A stretch of 19,864 nucleotides of DNA from CAYUHJ01 sp964444365 (GTDB lineage: Bacteria; Planctomycetota; Planctomycetia; Gemmatales; Gemmataceae). Under the pieces are notes generated by a model. It did no database searches, had not been told where the DNA came from, and was given only the letters and a program-made list of their open reading frames with translations. Positions within the stretch are counted from its first letter, which is position 1. The number at the start of each line of letters is the position of its first letter. Shown one piece after another: positions 7,329 through 15,324 of the stretch. The DNA is taken from NCBI GenBank assembly GCA_964444365.1, contig CAYUHJ010000109.1, forward strand, positions 1-19,864, read 5' to 3'. Position numbers and translations under genes: made by a program.

Positions 7329-8105
7329 ATGAAAGTAGCCATCCTGTGCGGCGGGCTCGGCACCCGACTGCGGGAGGAGACCGAGTACCGGCCGAAGCCG
7401 ATGGTCGACGTCGGCGGCCGGCCGATCCTCTGGCACGTCATGAAGATCTTCGCCGCCCACGGGCTCCGCGACTTCGTCATGCTCCTCGGGTACAAGGGCG
7501 ACACGATCAAGGACTACTTCCTGAACTACGAGGCGATGAACAACGACTTCACCGTCAGCCTCGGCCAGCTCCACCAGATCGCGTACCACAACGCCCACCG
7601 GGAGCAGGACTTCCGGGTCACCCTCGCCGACACCGGGGCCGACACCCTGACCGGCGGCCGCGTCCGCCGGGCGGCCAAGTACCTCGCCGGCGGGCCGTTC
7701 ATGGTCACCTACGGCGACGGCCTCGCCGACATCGACGTGGCGAAGGTGCTCGCCTTCCACCGCAGCCACGGCAAGCTCGCGACCGTGTCCGCCGTCCAGC
7801 CGGTGTCCCGGTTCGGCGTGCTCGACCTGGACGACGCCGGCCGCGTCGAGCGGTTCGCCGAGAAGCCGCAGTCCGACGGCTGGATCAACGCCGGGTTCTT
7901 CGTGTTCGAGCCGAAAGTCCTCGACTACCTCACCGGGGACGACTGCGTGCTGGAACGCGAGCCGCTGGAACGCCTCGCCGCGGAAGGGCAGCTGATGGCC
8001 TACCGGCACGACGGGTTCTTCTTTGCCATGGACACCTACCGGGAGTACAAAGCGCTCAACGACATGTGGGCGAGCGGGCGGGCCCCGTGGAAGGTGTGGG
8101 ACTGA
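7329..8105 (+). CDS. rfbF: Glucose-1-phosphate cytidylyltransferase
   Basis: 258-aa cytoplasmic nucleotidyltransferase that joins CTP and glucose-1-phosphate to give CDP-glucose, the entry step to CDP-linked 3,6-dideoxyhexoses. The nucleotide-binding signature GGLGTRLREET (8-18) and RPKPM (21-25, catalytic Lys23) are intact. YGDG (128-131), EKP (178-180) and INAGFFVF (186-193) match sugar-nucleotidyltransferase sites, and GFFFAMDTYREY near the C-terminus is typical of RfbF. The length is that of the family (about 257). The ATG at 7329 follows GGGAG by about eight bases. It is the first gene of a three-gene operon; rfbG starts two bases after its stop. An alternative nucleotide specificity is unlikely given the rfbG and rfbH neighbours. 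Confidence 0.93.
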   Translation: MKVAILCGGLGTRLREETEYRPKPMVDVGGRPILWHVMKIFAAHGLRDFVMLLGYKGDTIKDYFLNYEAMNNDFTVSLGQLHQIAYHNAHREQDFRVTLADTGADTLTGGRVRRAAKYLAGGPFMVTYGDGLADIDVAKVLAFHRSHGKLATVSAVQPVSRFGVLDLDDAGRVERFAEKPQSDGWINAGFFVFEPKVLDYLTGDDCVLEREPLERLAAEGQLMAYRHDGFFFAMDTYREYKALNDMWASGRAPWKVWD

Positions 8106-8107
8106 CC

Positions 8108-9091
8108 ATGACTCCGGACTTCTGGCGGGACCGGCCCGTCTTCGTCACCGGCGCGACCGGGCTGGTCGGGTCCTGGCTCGTCCGCCGGCTGCTCGACGCC
8201 GGGGCCGAGGTCGTCGGCCTGATCCGCGACTGGGTGCCCCGGTGCGAACTCGTCCGGTCCGGGGCGATGGCGCGGATGACCGTCGTCCGCGGCGACGTGA
8301 CGGATCAAGAACTGCTCGAACGGGCCCTCAACGAGCACGAAATCCGCACCGTGATCCACCTCGCGGCGCAGACCATCGTCGGCACCGCCAACCGCAACCC
8401 CGTCTCGACGTTCGACGCCAACGTCCGCGGCACCTGGGCGCTGCTCGAAGCCTGCCGCCGGTCGCCGCTCGTGAAGCAGGTCGTGTTCGCGTCGTCCGAC
8501 AAGGCCTACGGCGATCAACCCGTCCTGCCCTACACCGAGGACGCCCCGCTCCAGGGGAAGCACCCGTACGACGCCTCCAAGTCGTGCGCCGACCTGATCG
8601 CGCAGTCCTACGCCCACACGTTCCGGCTGCCGGTCACGATCACCCGGTGCGGGAATTTTTACGGCGGCGGCGACCTCAACTGGAACCGCATCGTCCCCGG
8701 CACGATCCGCTCCCTCGTCCGCGGCGAGCGGCCGGTCATCCGCTCGGACGGGCTGTTCATCCGCGACTACTTCTACGTCGAGGACGGGGCGGCCGCGTAC
8801 ATGCTCCTCGCGGAGAAACTGGCCGCCGACCCCACCCTGGCCGGCGAGGCGTTCAACTTCTCGAACGAACTCCAGGTCACGGTGCTGGACCTGGTGCACC
8901 AGATCCGCCAGCGGATGGGGTCGGATCTCGCGCCCGACGTGCGGAACGAGGCGTCGAACGAGATCCGCCACCAGTACCTCAGTGCGGCGAAGGCCCGGAC
9001 CCGGCTCGGGTGGTCGCCGCTGTTTACCCTCGACGACGGCCTGCGGCGGACGATCGACTGGTACACGGAGTATCTCCGCGATGAGCGCTGA
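8108..9091 (+). CDS. rfbG: CDP-glucose 4,6-dehydratase-like SDR
   Basis: 327-aa extended short-chain dehydrogenase, expected to convert CDP-glucose to CDP-4-keto-6-deoxyglucose using bound NAD. The Rossmann motif TGATGLVGSW lies at 14-23. The active site is S130-D-K-A-Y followed by YDASK (Tyr154, Lys158). GNFYGGGDLNWNRIVP (182-197) matches the RfbG substrate loop. It is about 30 residues shorter than typical RfbG, so some divergence is present, but its position between rfbF and rfbH supports the assignment. The ATG at 8108 lies two bases after the rfbF stop, and its own stop overlaps rfbH by 11 bases, so all three genes are probably translated from one message. A related NDP-sugar epimerase is the alternative. 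Confidence 0.85.
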   Translation: MTPDFWRDRPVFVTGATGLVGSWLVRRLLDAGAEVVGLIRDWVPRCELVRSGAMARMTVVRGDVTDQELLERALNEHEIRTVIHLAAQTIVGTANRNPVSTFDANVRGTWALLEACRRSPLVKQVVFASSDKAYGDQPVLPYTEDAPLQGKHPYDASKSCADLIAQSYAHTFRLPVTITRCGNFYGGGDLNWNRIVPGTIRSLVRGERPVIRSDGLFIRDYFYVEDGAAAYMLLAEKLAADPTLAGEAFNFSNELQVTVLDLVHQIRQRMGSDLAPDVRNEASNEIRHQYLSAAKARTRLGWSPLFTLDDGLRRTIDWYTEYLRDER

Positions 9092-10418
9092 CGCGGCCGC
9101 CCTGCGGGCACAAATCCTCGGCCTCGTCGCGGACTACCACGCCGCGGCCTTCCCCGCGAAGCCGTTCGTTCCGGGGCAATCCCCCGTCCCGGTGTCCGGC
9201 CGCGTGTTCGACGCCGCCGACGTGTCCGCGCTGGTCGACTCGGGGCTCGACTTCTGGCTGACCGCCGGCCGGTTCGCGGACCAGTTCGAGGCGGACTTCG
9301 CAAAAGTGTTCGGCACCCGGTTCTCCCTGCTCGTCAACTCCGGCTCGTCGGCGAACCTCGTCGCACTGTCTTGCCTGACCTCATCCACGCTGGGCGACCG
9401 CCGGCTGAAGCCGGGGGACGAGGTGATTACCGTTGCGGCCGGGTTCCCGACCACGGTGAACCCCACGATCCAGAACGGGCTCGTCCCCGTGTTCGTGGAC
9501 GTGGAGCCCGGCACCTGGAACGTCGACGTTTCGCAACTGGACGCGGCGATGGGGCCGCGGGTGCGGGCCGTCATGATCGCGCACACGCTCGGCAACCCGT
9601 TCGACCTGACGGCGGTCTCCGCGTTCGCCAAAACGCACGACCTCTGGCTCGTCGAGGACTGCTGCGACGCCCTCGGCGCGACCCACGCCGGCAAGCCCGT
9701 CGGGACCGTCGGCGACCTCGCGACGTGCAGCTTCTACCCCGCGCACCACATCACGATGGGCGAGGGCGGGGCGGTCATGACGAGCCGGCCGAACCTGAAG
9801 ACGCTGGCGGAGTCGTTCCGCGACTGGGGCCGCGACTGCTGGTGCGCCCCCGGCAAGGACAACACCTGCGGCAAGCGGTTCGCCTGGCAGCTCGGCGACC
9901 TGCCGTGCGGGTACGACCACAAGTACACCTACGGCCATGTCGGGTACAACCTGAAGGCGACCGACATGCAGGCCGCCGTCGGGCTGAGCCAGCTCGGGAA
10001 GGTGGCCGGCTTCGTCGCGGCCCGACGGCGGAATTTTCAGTTCCTGCTGGACTCCCTCCGCGACCTGGACGAGTTCTTCGTCCTGCCCCGGCCGACGCCG
10101 AACTCGGAGCCGAGCTGGTTCGGGTTCCCGCTCGCAGTGCGGCCGACGGCCCCGTTCACCCGCGACGCGCTGACCCGCCACCTGGACGCGAAGAAGATCG
10201 GCACGCGGCTGCTGTTCGGCGGCAACCTCGTCCGCCAGCCGGCATACAAGGACGTGCCGAAGCGGGTCGTCGGGGATTTGGCGACCACGGATTTCGTGAT
10301 GAACCGCGTCTTCTGGGTCGGCGTCTACCCCGGCCTGACCGCCGAGATGCTGACGTTCGTCGTCGACACGATCCGGGACTTCACGCGGGCCGCCACTCGC
10401 ACGAGCGGACCGTCCTGA
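9081..10418 (+). CDS. rfbH: CDP-4-dehydro-6-deoxyglucose 3-dehydratase (E1)
   Basis: 445-aa PMP- and [2Fe-2S]-dependent dehydratase of the DegT/DnrJ/EryC1 fold. It removes the C3 hydroxyl from CDP-4-keto-6-deoxyglucose; with an E3 reductase this yields CDP-4-keto-3,6-dideoxyglucose. The diagnostic replacement of the PLP lysine by histidine is present in SFYPAHHITMGEGG (217-230, His222). The iron-sulfur cysteines follow the exact family spacing C-x57-C-x-C-x7-C: Cys195, Cys253, Cys255 and Cys263. The length matches RfbH (about 437). The ATG at 9081 overlaps the rfbG stop by 11 bases and has GGAG ten bases upstream. Its 3' end overlaps the convergent SDR gene by 38 bases. Confidence 0.95.
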   Translation: MSADAAALRAQILGLVADYHAAAFPAKPFVPGQSPVPVSGRVFDAADVSALVDSGLDFWLTAGRFADQFEADFAKVFGTRFSLLVNSGSSANLVALSCLTSSTLGDRRLKPGDEVITVAAGFPTTVNPTIQNGLVPVFVDVEPGTWNVDVSQLDAAMGPRVRAVMIAHTLGNPFDLTAVSAFAKTHDLWLVEDCCDALGATHAGKPVGTVGDLATCSFYPAHHITMGEGGAVMTSRPNLKTLAESFRDWGRDCWCAPGKDNTCGKRFAWQLGDLPCGYDHKYTYGHVGYNLKATDMQAAVGLSQLGKVAGFVAARRRNFQFLLDSLRDLDEFFVLPRPTPNSEPSWFGFPLAVRPTAPFTRDALTRHLDAKKIGTRLLFGGNLVRQPAYKDVPKRVVGDLATTDFVMNRVFWVGVYPGLTAEMLTFVVDTIRDFTRAATRTSGPS

Positions 10419-11445
10419 CGAACCCGTCCGCGACCGACGTTTCCGGGGCCCACCCGAGCGCCCGCAGCCGGGACACGTCCGGGCAACTCCGCTGCAGTTT
10501 GCTCACCACCGCGAGTTCGGCGGCGGTCGGCTCGGCCCGGCGGACGGCGATGCCGCGGTCGGCGAACGTCGCGGCGAGCAGGTCCGCGAGGCCGGCAATG
10601 GACAGTTCGCCGCCGTCGTTCGCGACGTTGTACGCCGCGCCGGGCTCGCCATTCAGCAGCACGGTGAAGAACCCGGCGGTGGCGTCGGCGAGGTAGGTAA
10701 AGGCCCGGGTCGCGAGGCCGGCGCTCTTCATCACGATGTCGCGCCGGTCGCAGACGTCCCGCACGAAGTCGGCGAAGACGCGGCCGTCGTCGAGCCGCAT
10801 GCCGGGGCCGTAGGTGTGGAACGGGCGAACGACCGTGGCCCGCACCCCGTACTGGCGGGCGAACGCGGCACACAGCGTCTCGCCGGCCCGCTTCCCTTCC
10901 GCGTAGACCGACCGCACGTCGAGCGGGTCGACCGGCCCGTAGTCGGCTTCCGCCGTCGGCACCTTGGCGGGCGTCGGCCCGTACACCTCGCCGGAACTGA
11001 AGAACAGGAACCCGGCGGACTGCTTGTCGCGGGCCAGCGTGAGCAGGTGGTGCGTCCCGGCGACGTTCGGGGCGACGGTGCCGACGGGGTCCGCGAGGTA
11101 CGCCGACGGGGTCGCCGGGCTCGCCGCGTGGACGATCCAGTCGACGGGGCCGGCGGTCAGATAGGGTCGCGAGGCGTCGTGTTCGACGAGCGTCAGGTCC
11201 GCCCGGCCGGCGTGAACGGCGAAGCGGTCGGCGGCCCGTTTCACGCTCCGAACGAGCCCGACGACGCGGACGTTCGCACGGCGGGAGTCGTTCAGGTGCA
11301 GCAGCGTCTCGACGAGGTACGCGGGCAGGAACCCGTTCGCCCCCGTGACGAGCACGGTCGTCCCGGCGAACCGGTCCCACGGCAGCGGCGCGGCGGCGAT
11401 TCGCTCCAGGTCTTCGAGGATGACGGGGTTTTGCACGGCGGTCAC
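10381..11445 (-). CDS. NAD-dependent epimerase/dehydratase (UDP-xylose-synthase-like SDR)
   Basis: 354-aa extended SDR acting on a nucleotide sugar. The NAD-binding motif TGANGFLP is at 34-41 and the catalytic segment is SSGEVYG (150-156) with YAEGK (Tyr181, Lys185). VRPFHTYGPGMRLDDGRVFADFV (206-228) closely resembles UDP-glucuronate decarboxylases and dTDP-glucose dehydratases. Its partner here is the ThDP enzyme, so it may instead reduce or finish the branched CDP-sugar, the step done by YerF in yersiniose synthesis; that is inference. The GTG at 11445 forms a GTGA overlap with the ThDP stop, which decides this start. It is the last gene of the minus-strand operon and overlaps rfbH tail-to-tail by 38 bp. 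An independent UDP-xylose-type role is the main alternative. Confidence 0.88.
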   Translation of the reverse strand: MTAVQNPVILEDLERIAAAPLPWDRFAGTTVLVTGANGFLPAYLVETLLHLNDSRRANVRVVGLVRSVKRAADRFAVHAGRADLTLVEHDASRPYLTAGPVDWIVHAASPATPSAYLADPVGTVAPNVAGTHHLLTLARDKQSAGFLFFSSGEVYGPTPAKVPTAEADYGPVDPLDVRSVYAEGKRAGETLCAAFARQYGVRATVVRPFHTYGPGMRLDDGRVFADFVRDVCDRRDIVMKSAGLATRAFTYLADATAGFFTVLLNGEPGAAYNVANDGGELSIAGLADLLAATFADRGIAVRRAEPTAAELAVVSKLQRSCPDVSRLRALGWAPETSVADGFVRTVRSCEWRPA

Positions 11446-13280
11446 CCGATCCGCTCGGACTTCGGGTGGATGCCGATGAGCATGTTCTGGCGGAGCTCGT
11501 CGCGGGGGAGCATCGGCCCCAGGTCTTCCAGCGGCGGCGACACCAGCACGCCGTCCGGCCCGAGGGCGACGCCCAGCTTCGGCACGAACGGCTGGTCCGG
11601 GTGGGTGAAGATCTCGCAGATGCACGGGCCGTCGTGGGCCAGCACTTTTGGCAGCACCGCATCCACCTCGTCGTAGGTTCGGGCCTCGAACGACGCCATG
11701 CCGAATGCGGCGGCGATGCCGGAGAACCGCGGGCAGGACACGCCCGACGCGGGGTGCGACCCTGCCAGCCGGCCCTCGAACAGGTTCCGCTGCGACAGCT
11801 TGATGGACAGATACCCCTCGTTGCTGATGACGAGGATCTTGACCGGCAGCTTGTGGTGGGCGATCGTCTGGAGTTCCTGCAGGTTCAGCATCATGCTGCC
11901 GTCGCAGTTGATGCACAGCACCTCGCCGCGGTTGGTGGCGAATGACGCACCCACGGCGGCGGGCAGGCCCCAGCCCATCTCGCCGAGGCCCATCGAGTAC
12001 CCGAGCCGCTGCGGGGGCTTGACCCGCAGCACCGCGAACGTCGCCATCGCGGCGGTGCCGGCGTCCGTGACGATCACCTGGTCGGGCTTCAGCGCCTTCT
12101 CGATGTGCCGCATCAACCGGTAGCCGTTGATGTACCCGTCCGCGTCGGCGTGCTCGGGGCCGACGGTCGGGTAGGTGGACCGCCACCGGTCGCACTGGGC
12201 GAACCACGCGGCGGGGGCGGACAGTTCCGCGGCCCGGAGCCGGTCCAGCAGCGCGGTCAGGAAGACGCCGGCGTCCGCCTGGACGGGGATGTCGTACCGC
12301 TCGCGGTACTTGGCGAGTTCGTCCCGGTCCACGTCGACGACGGCGACTTTTCCGGCGCGGACGAACTCGGTGATGTCGTACCCGACCTGCGGGACGGCGA
12401 GCCGGGTGCCGACGGCGAGGAGGAAGTCCGCGTTCTGGAGGACGAAGTTCCCGCACCGGTGGCCGTAGACCCCGGCCCGGCCGAACGCGAGCGGGTGGCC
12501 CGAGTCGATCAGGTCGTTGCCGCTCCACGACGTGAGGTAAGGCACCCGCAACAGCCGGAGCAGTTCGGGCAGGAGGTGCTGGGCGTGGGCGAGCCGGACG
12601 CCCTGGCCGAGCCACACGACGGGCCGCGTCGCGGACCGCAGCCCGGCGATGATCGCGTCGAGCTTGTCGGCCGGGAACGCCGGCGCGAGCGCCGCGTCGT
12701 GGGCGACCGCCTCCGGGTCGGTCGCGGGGTCGAACACGGCCAGCTTCGCGGGGTCGACCTGCGCGGACTGGACGTTCATCGGCACGTCGAGCCAGACCGG
12801 CCCCGGCCGGCCCTTCGTGGCGAGGTAGAAGAGCTTGTCCAGTTCGTACCTCACCCGCGTCGGGTCCATCAGCCGGGCGGCGTACTTCGTGATGCCGCGG
12901 ACGGCCGAGACGACGTCGAACCCCTGCACGCCGTAGATCCGCAGCGGGTTGTCGGGCCGCGTGTACTTGGAGTTTTCGTTCCCGGACAGGACGATCATGG
13001 GGACGGAGTCCATGAACGCGCCGAGGACGCCGGTGAACCCGTTGGCCGCCCCGCCGCCCGTGGTGAAGACGGCGGCGGCGGGGTGGCCGGTGGCGAAGTG
13101 GTGGCCGTGCGCGGCCATCGCCGCCGCCTGCTCGTGGTGGGTGCAGACGAGGTCCGTCGCCCCCCGCCGGGCGATGGAGTCGAACAGGTGCAGGTTCCCG
13201 GCCCCGGAGATGCCGAACGCCCGCGCGATCCCCCGCTCCGCGAGGGCCTCGGCGATGAGGTCGCTGACTTTGGCCGTCAC
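11442..13280 (-). CDS. ThDP-dependent acetolactate-synthase-like enzyme (YerE-like)
   Basis: 612-aa three-domain enzyme of the acetohydroxyacid synthase superfamily. Glu50 in THHEQAAAM is the residue that activates ThDP. A central FAD/Rossmann-like domain follows, then the ThDP/Mg motif at about 459-487, where CDG replaces the usual GDG and is followed by NLQELQTI and NEGY. The C-terminal tail (LEDLGPMLPRDELRQNMLI) is like that of ThDP enzymes in O-antigen loci. With rfbFGH beside it, the best model is YerE, which adds an acetyl unit from pyruvate to CDP-4-keto-3,6-dideoxyglucose. GTG at 13280 is preferred because GGAG lies six bases upstream and it forms a GTGA overlap with the FkbM gene; ATG at 13292 is possible. 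A plain acetolactate synthase is unlikely in this context. Confidence 0.88.
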   Translation of the reverse strand: MTAKVSDLIAEALAERGIARAFGISGAGNLHLFDSIARRGATDLVCTHHEQAAAMAAHGHHFATGHPAAAVFTTGGGAANGFTGVLGAFMDSVPMIVLSGNENSKYTRPDNPLRIYGVQGFDVVSAVRGITKYAARLMDPTRVRYELDKLFYLATKGRPGPVWLDVPMNVQSAQVDPAKLAVFDPATDPEAVAHDAALAPAFPADKLDAIIAGLRSATRPVVWLGQGVRLAHAQHLLPELLRLLRVPYLTSWSGNDLIDSGHPLAFGRAGVYGHRCGNFVLQNADFLLAVGTRLAVPQVGYDITEFVRAGKVAVVDVDRDELAKYRERYDIPVQADAGVFLTALLDRLRAAELSAPAAWFAQCDRWRSTYPTVGPEHADADGYINGYRLMRHIEKALKPDQVIVTDAGTAAMATFAVLRVKPPQRLGYSMGLGEMGWGLPAAVGASFATNRGEVLCINCDGSMMLNLQELQTIAHHKLPVKILVISNEGYLSIKLSQRNLFEGRLAGSHPASGVSCPRFSGIAAAFGMASFEARTYDEVDAVLPKVLAHDGPCICEIFTHPDQPFVPKLGVALGPDGVLVSPPLEDLGPMLPRDELRQNMLIGIHPKSERIG

Positions 13281-14203
13281 GGTGCGCTCCATTCCGCGAT
13301 GAGTTCGGGGTGCTTGTCGGGGTGCAGAAAGACGAAGTTCGTCGCGGCGGTCGCGTCCGTGACTTGCGCGATCGGGCGGGGGCCGGCGTCGGACACTTCA
13401 AAGCACCGGAACCCGTCGGCGGCGAGCAGGTCGATGACCTCGTTCGGGTGGTAGCCGAACTTCGCGGCCCACTTCCGGAGCAGTTCGAGGAACAGCACCG
13501 GCTTCGCCGACCGCAGCGTCTCGCGGCCGCCCCGGACGACGTACAGTTCCGCCCCCTCCACGTCGCACTTGATGAACTCGGGCACGAGGCCGGTTTCCCG
13601 GACGAACCCGTCCAGCGTGCGGAGCTTCACCGAGACCCGGCACCCGGCGTCGAGGTTCTGCGTGTTGGCGGCGGACGCCGCGCCGGTCAGCGTCGGGGAG
13701 AAGTAGAACTCGGCGTCGCCGTCGCGGTCCGAGAACCCGAACGGGTAGAGCGTCACGCGGGACAGGGCGTTGAGTCGGACGTTGCGTTCGAGCTGGGCGA
13801 ACGTGTGCGGCACCGGCTCGAACGAGTGGACCGTCACGCCGGGGATCTCGGCGGCGATCCGCACCGCGTACCAGCCGATGTTCCCGCCGACGTCGAACAC
13901 CGTCGCGCCGGGCGGGATCGCGCGGAGGAACACGTCCCACTCGTGCGGCTCGAACCCGCGGAAGTTCAGCGCCTCCATCTGCGGCTGGCGGACGTCGTCC
14001 CGGGTCAGGTAGAAGCGGGCCTTGCCGCAAACGACCTGGACCTCGCCGGGGTGGACCTCGATCCGGTCGACGCCCGAGCCGGGGAGGAAGTCGGCGTAGG
14101 CGAAGAGCAACTTCGCGGCGTCGTGCATCCGGGCGATGTAGTCCGGCTTCGCCAGCCGGCCGGCCGAGAACTCGGCCCAGTGGTCGAGGGGGGACGCGGT
14201 CAT
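13277..14203 (-). CDS. FkbM family methyltransferase
   Basis: 308-aa SAM-dependent methyltransferase of the FkbM family, which O-methylates sugars and natural products. SAM motif I is FDVGGNIGWYAV (103-114), the acidic loop is HSFEPVPHTFAQL (126-138), and the family hallmark FIKCDVEGAE is at 210-219. No signal peptide or membrane helix is present. The ATG at 14203 (MTASPLDHW) is preferred over an upstream ATG at 14251 because AGGGG precedes it at normal spacing and the extra residues look non-coding. It is the first gene of the FkbM-ThDP-SDR operon, and its TGA overlaps the GTG of the ThDP gene. The context suggests methylation of the dideoxysugar or glycan; the acceptor is not known. Confidence 0.9.
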   Translation of the reverse strand: MTASPLDHWAEFSAGRLAKPDYIARMHDAAKLLFAYADFLPGSGVDRIEVHPGEVQVVCGKARFYLTRDDVRQPQMEALNFRGFEPHEWDVFLRAIPPGATVFDVGGNIGWYAVRIAAEIPGVTVHSFEPVPHTFAQLERNVRLNALSRVTLYPFGFSDRDGDAEFYFSPTLTGAASAANTQNLDAGCRVSVKLRTLDGFVRETGLVPEFIKCDVEGAELYVVRGGRETLRSAKPVLFLELLRKWAAKFGYHPNEVIDLLAADGFRCFEVSDAGPRPIAQVTDATAATNFVFLHPDKHPELIAEWSAP

Positions 14204-14291
14204 GGAACCCCTGGCGGAAGCGTCGGGTTGGGTCGGGCACACCGCACCCAATTTAGGACGCGACCGCCCGGTTAGCCAGCGCCCCGCCGGA

Positions 14292-14319
14292 TTGCACCGC
14301 CGCCGTTCCGACCTATGCT
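14292..14319 (+). promoter_or_regulatory. Predicted sigma-70-type promoter for the GT2 gene
   Basis: A -35 element TTGCAC (14292-14297) and a -10 element TATGCT (14314-14319) are separated by 16 bases. They lie in the 149-bp divergent gap, about 33 bases before the glycosyltransferase ATG. Four of six bases match consensus in each element, and the AT-richness stands out from the surroundings. Confidence 0.5.
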
Positions 14320-14352
14320 ACCCGGACCCCCCGTCCCTCGACTGGATCCGCC

Positions 14353-15324
14353 ATGACCGACCAGGCCGCGCCCCGGAAGCGGGTGACCGTTGTCGTCCCG
14401 TGTTACAACGAAGAGGACAACGTCGGCCCGCTGTACGAGGCGCTGAACGGCCTCCTGGCCAAGGAGTCGAAGTACACCTTCGACTTCCTCTTCATCGACA
14501 ACGCCTCGACGGACTCGACGGCGGCCAGGCTGCGGGCGCTCGCGGCGGGCGACCCGGCCGTCCGGGTCATTCTGAACGCCCGGAACTTCGGCTGGGTCCG
14601 GTCGCCGATGCACGCCCTTCAGCAGGCGGACGGCGACGCCGCGATCCTGATGGCCGCGGACTTTCAAGACCCGCCCGAACTGCTGCCCGAGTTCCTTCGG
14701 CTCTGGGAGGCCGGCAACGACGTGGTGCTCGGCGAGAAGATCCAGTCCGAAGAAAATCCCCTCATGTACCGCGTGCGGAGCTTCTACTACTGGCTGGTGG
14801 CGAAGCTGTCGTCGGTCCACCTGCCCCGGCACGTCACCGGGTTCGGGCTGTACGACCGGAAGTTCCTGGCCATCTTCCGCCGGCTCAACGACCCGTCGCC
14901 GTACCTCCGGGGGCTGGTCGCGGAGGTCGGGCTGCCGCTCGCGCGGGTGCCGTTCCGCCAGCCGCTCCGCCGGTTCGGGGTCACGAAGAGCAACTTCTAC
15001 CTGCTGTACGAGCAGGCCATGCTCGGGATCACGAACCACTCGAAGGTGCCGCTCCGGCTGATGACCATGAGCGGGTTCGTGATGAGCCTCGGCAGCCTGT
15101 TCGTCGCGTTCGCCTACCTGCTCGCGAAGCTCGTCCTGTGGGAGTACTTCACCCTCGGCACCGCGCCGCTGCTCATCGCGTTCTTCTTCTTCGCGTCCGT
15201 GCAGCTGTTCTTCCTCGGCGTCCTCGGCGAGTACATCGGGGCGATCCACACCTACGTCCAGAACCGGCCGCTGGTCGTGGAGCGGGAGCGGATCAACTTC
15301 GGCCCGGCCGACCCGCCCCGGTGA
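14353..15324 (+). CDS. Family 2 glycosyltransferase, polyprenyl-phosphate (GtrB/DPM1-like) type
   Basis: 323-aa membrane-anchored glycosyltransferase expected to move a sugar from a nucleotide donor to undecaprenyl phosphate on the cytoplasmic face. The GT-A fold is clear: VVVPCYNEEDNV (13-24), FIDNASTDST (47-56, donor-binding Asp49), and the metal/acceptor motif ADFQDPPEL (102-110). Two C-terminal membrane helices (about 234-258 and 269-293) and the GEYIGAIHTYVQNRP end (292-306) are typical of the GtrB/ArnC/DPM1 group, as is the length. The gene stands alone with its own promoter, divergent from the FkbM operon and convergent with the XylR-like regulator. It may supply the lipid-linked sugar used by a GT-C enzyme such as the YfhO-like protein; the sugar is not identifiable. 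Confidence 0.92.
   Translation: MTDQAAPRKRVTVVVPCYNEEDNVGPLYEALNGLLAKESKYTFDFLFIDNASTDSTAARLRALAAGDPAVRVILNARNFGWVRSPMHALQQADGDAAILMAADFQDPPELLPEFLRLWEAGNDVVLGEKIQSEENPLMYRVRSFYYWLVAKLSSVHLPRHVTGFGLYDRKFLAIFRRLNDPSPYLRGLVAEVGLPLARVPFRQPLRRFGVTKSNFYLLYEQAMLGITNHSKVPLRLMTMSGFVMSLGSLFVAFAYLLAKLVLWEYFTLGTAPLLIAFFFFASVQLFFLGVLGEYIGAIHTYVQNRPLVVERERINFGPADPPR

Noticed and set aside
13281..13292. ATG at 13292 as the start of the ThDP enzyme
   Set aside because: It lacks a spaced ribosome binding site, whereas the GTG at 13280 has GGAG six bases upstream and a GTGA overlap. The ATG is not fully excluded.
10381..13401. A 1006-codon minus-strand open frame spanning the SDR gene and the region of the ThDP gene
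   Set aside because: Only its last 354 codons are protein-like. The upstream part is Arg/Pro/Gly-rich shadow translation of the ThDP gene, which lies in another frame.
14204..14352. A minus-strand promoter (TAAATT -10-like) for the FkbM operon
   Set aside because: The -35 region at the right distance matches only about three of six consensus bases, too weak to list.
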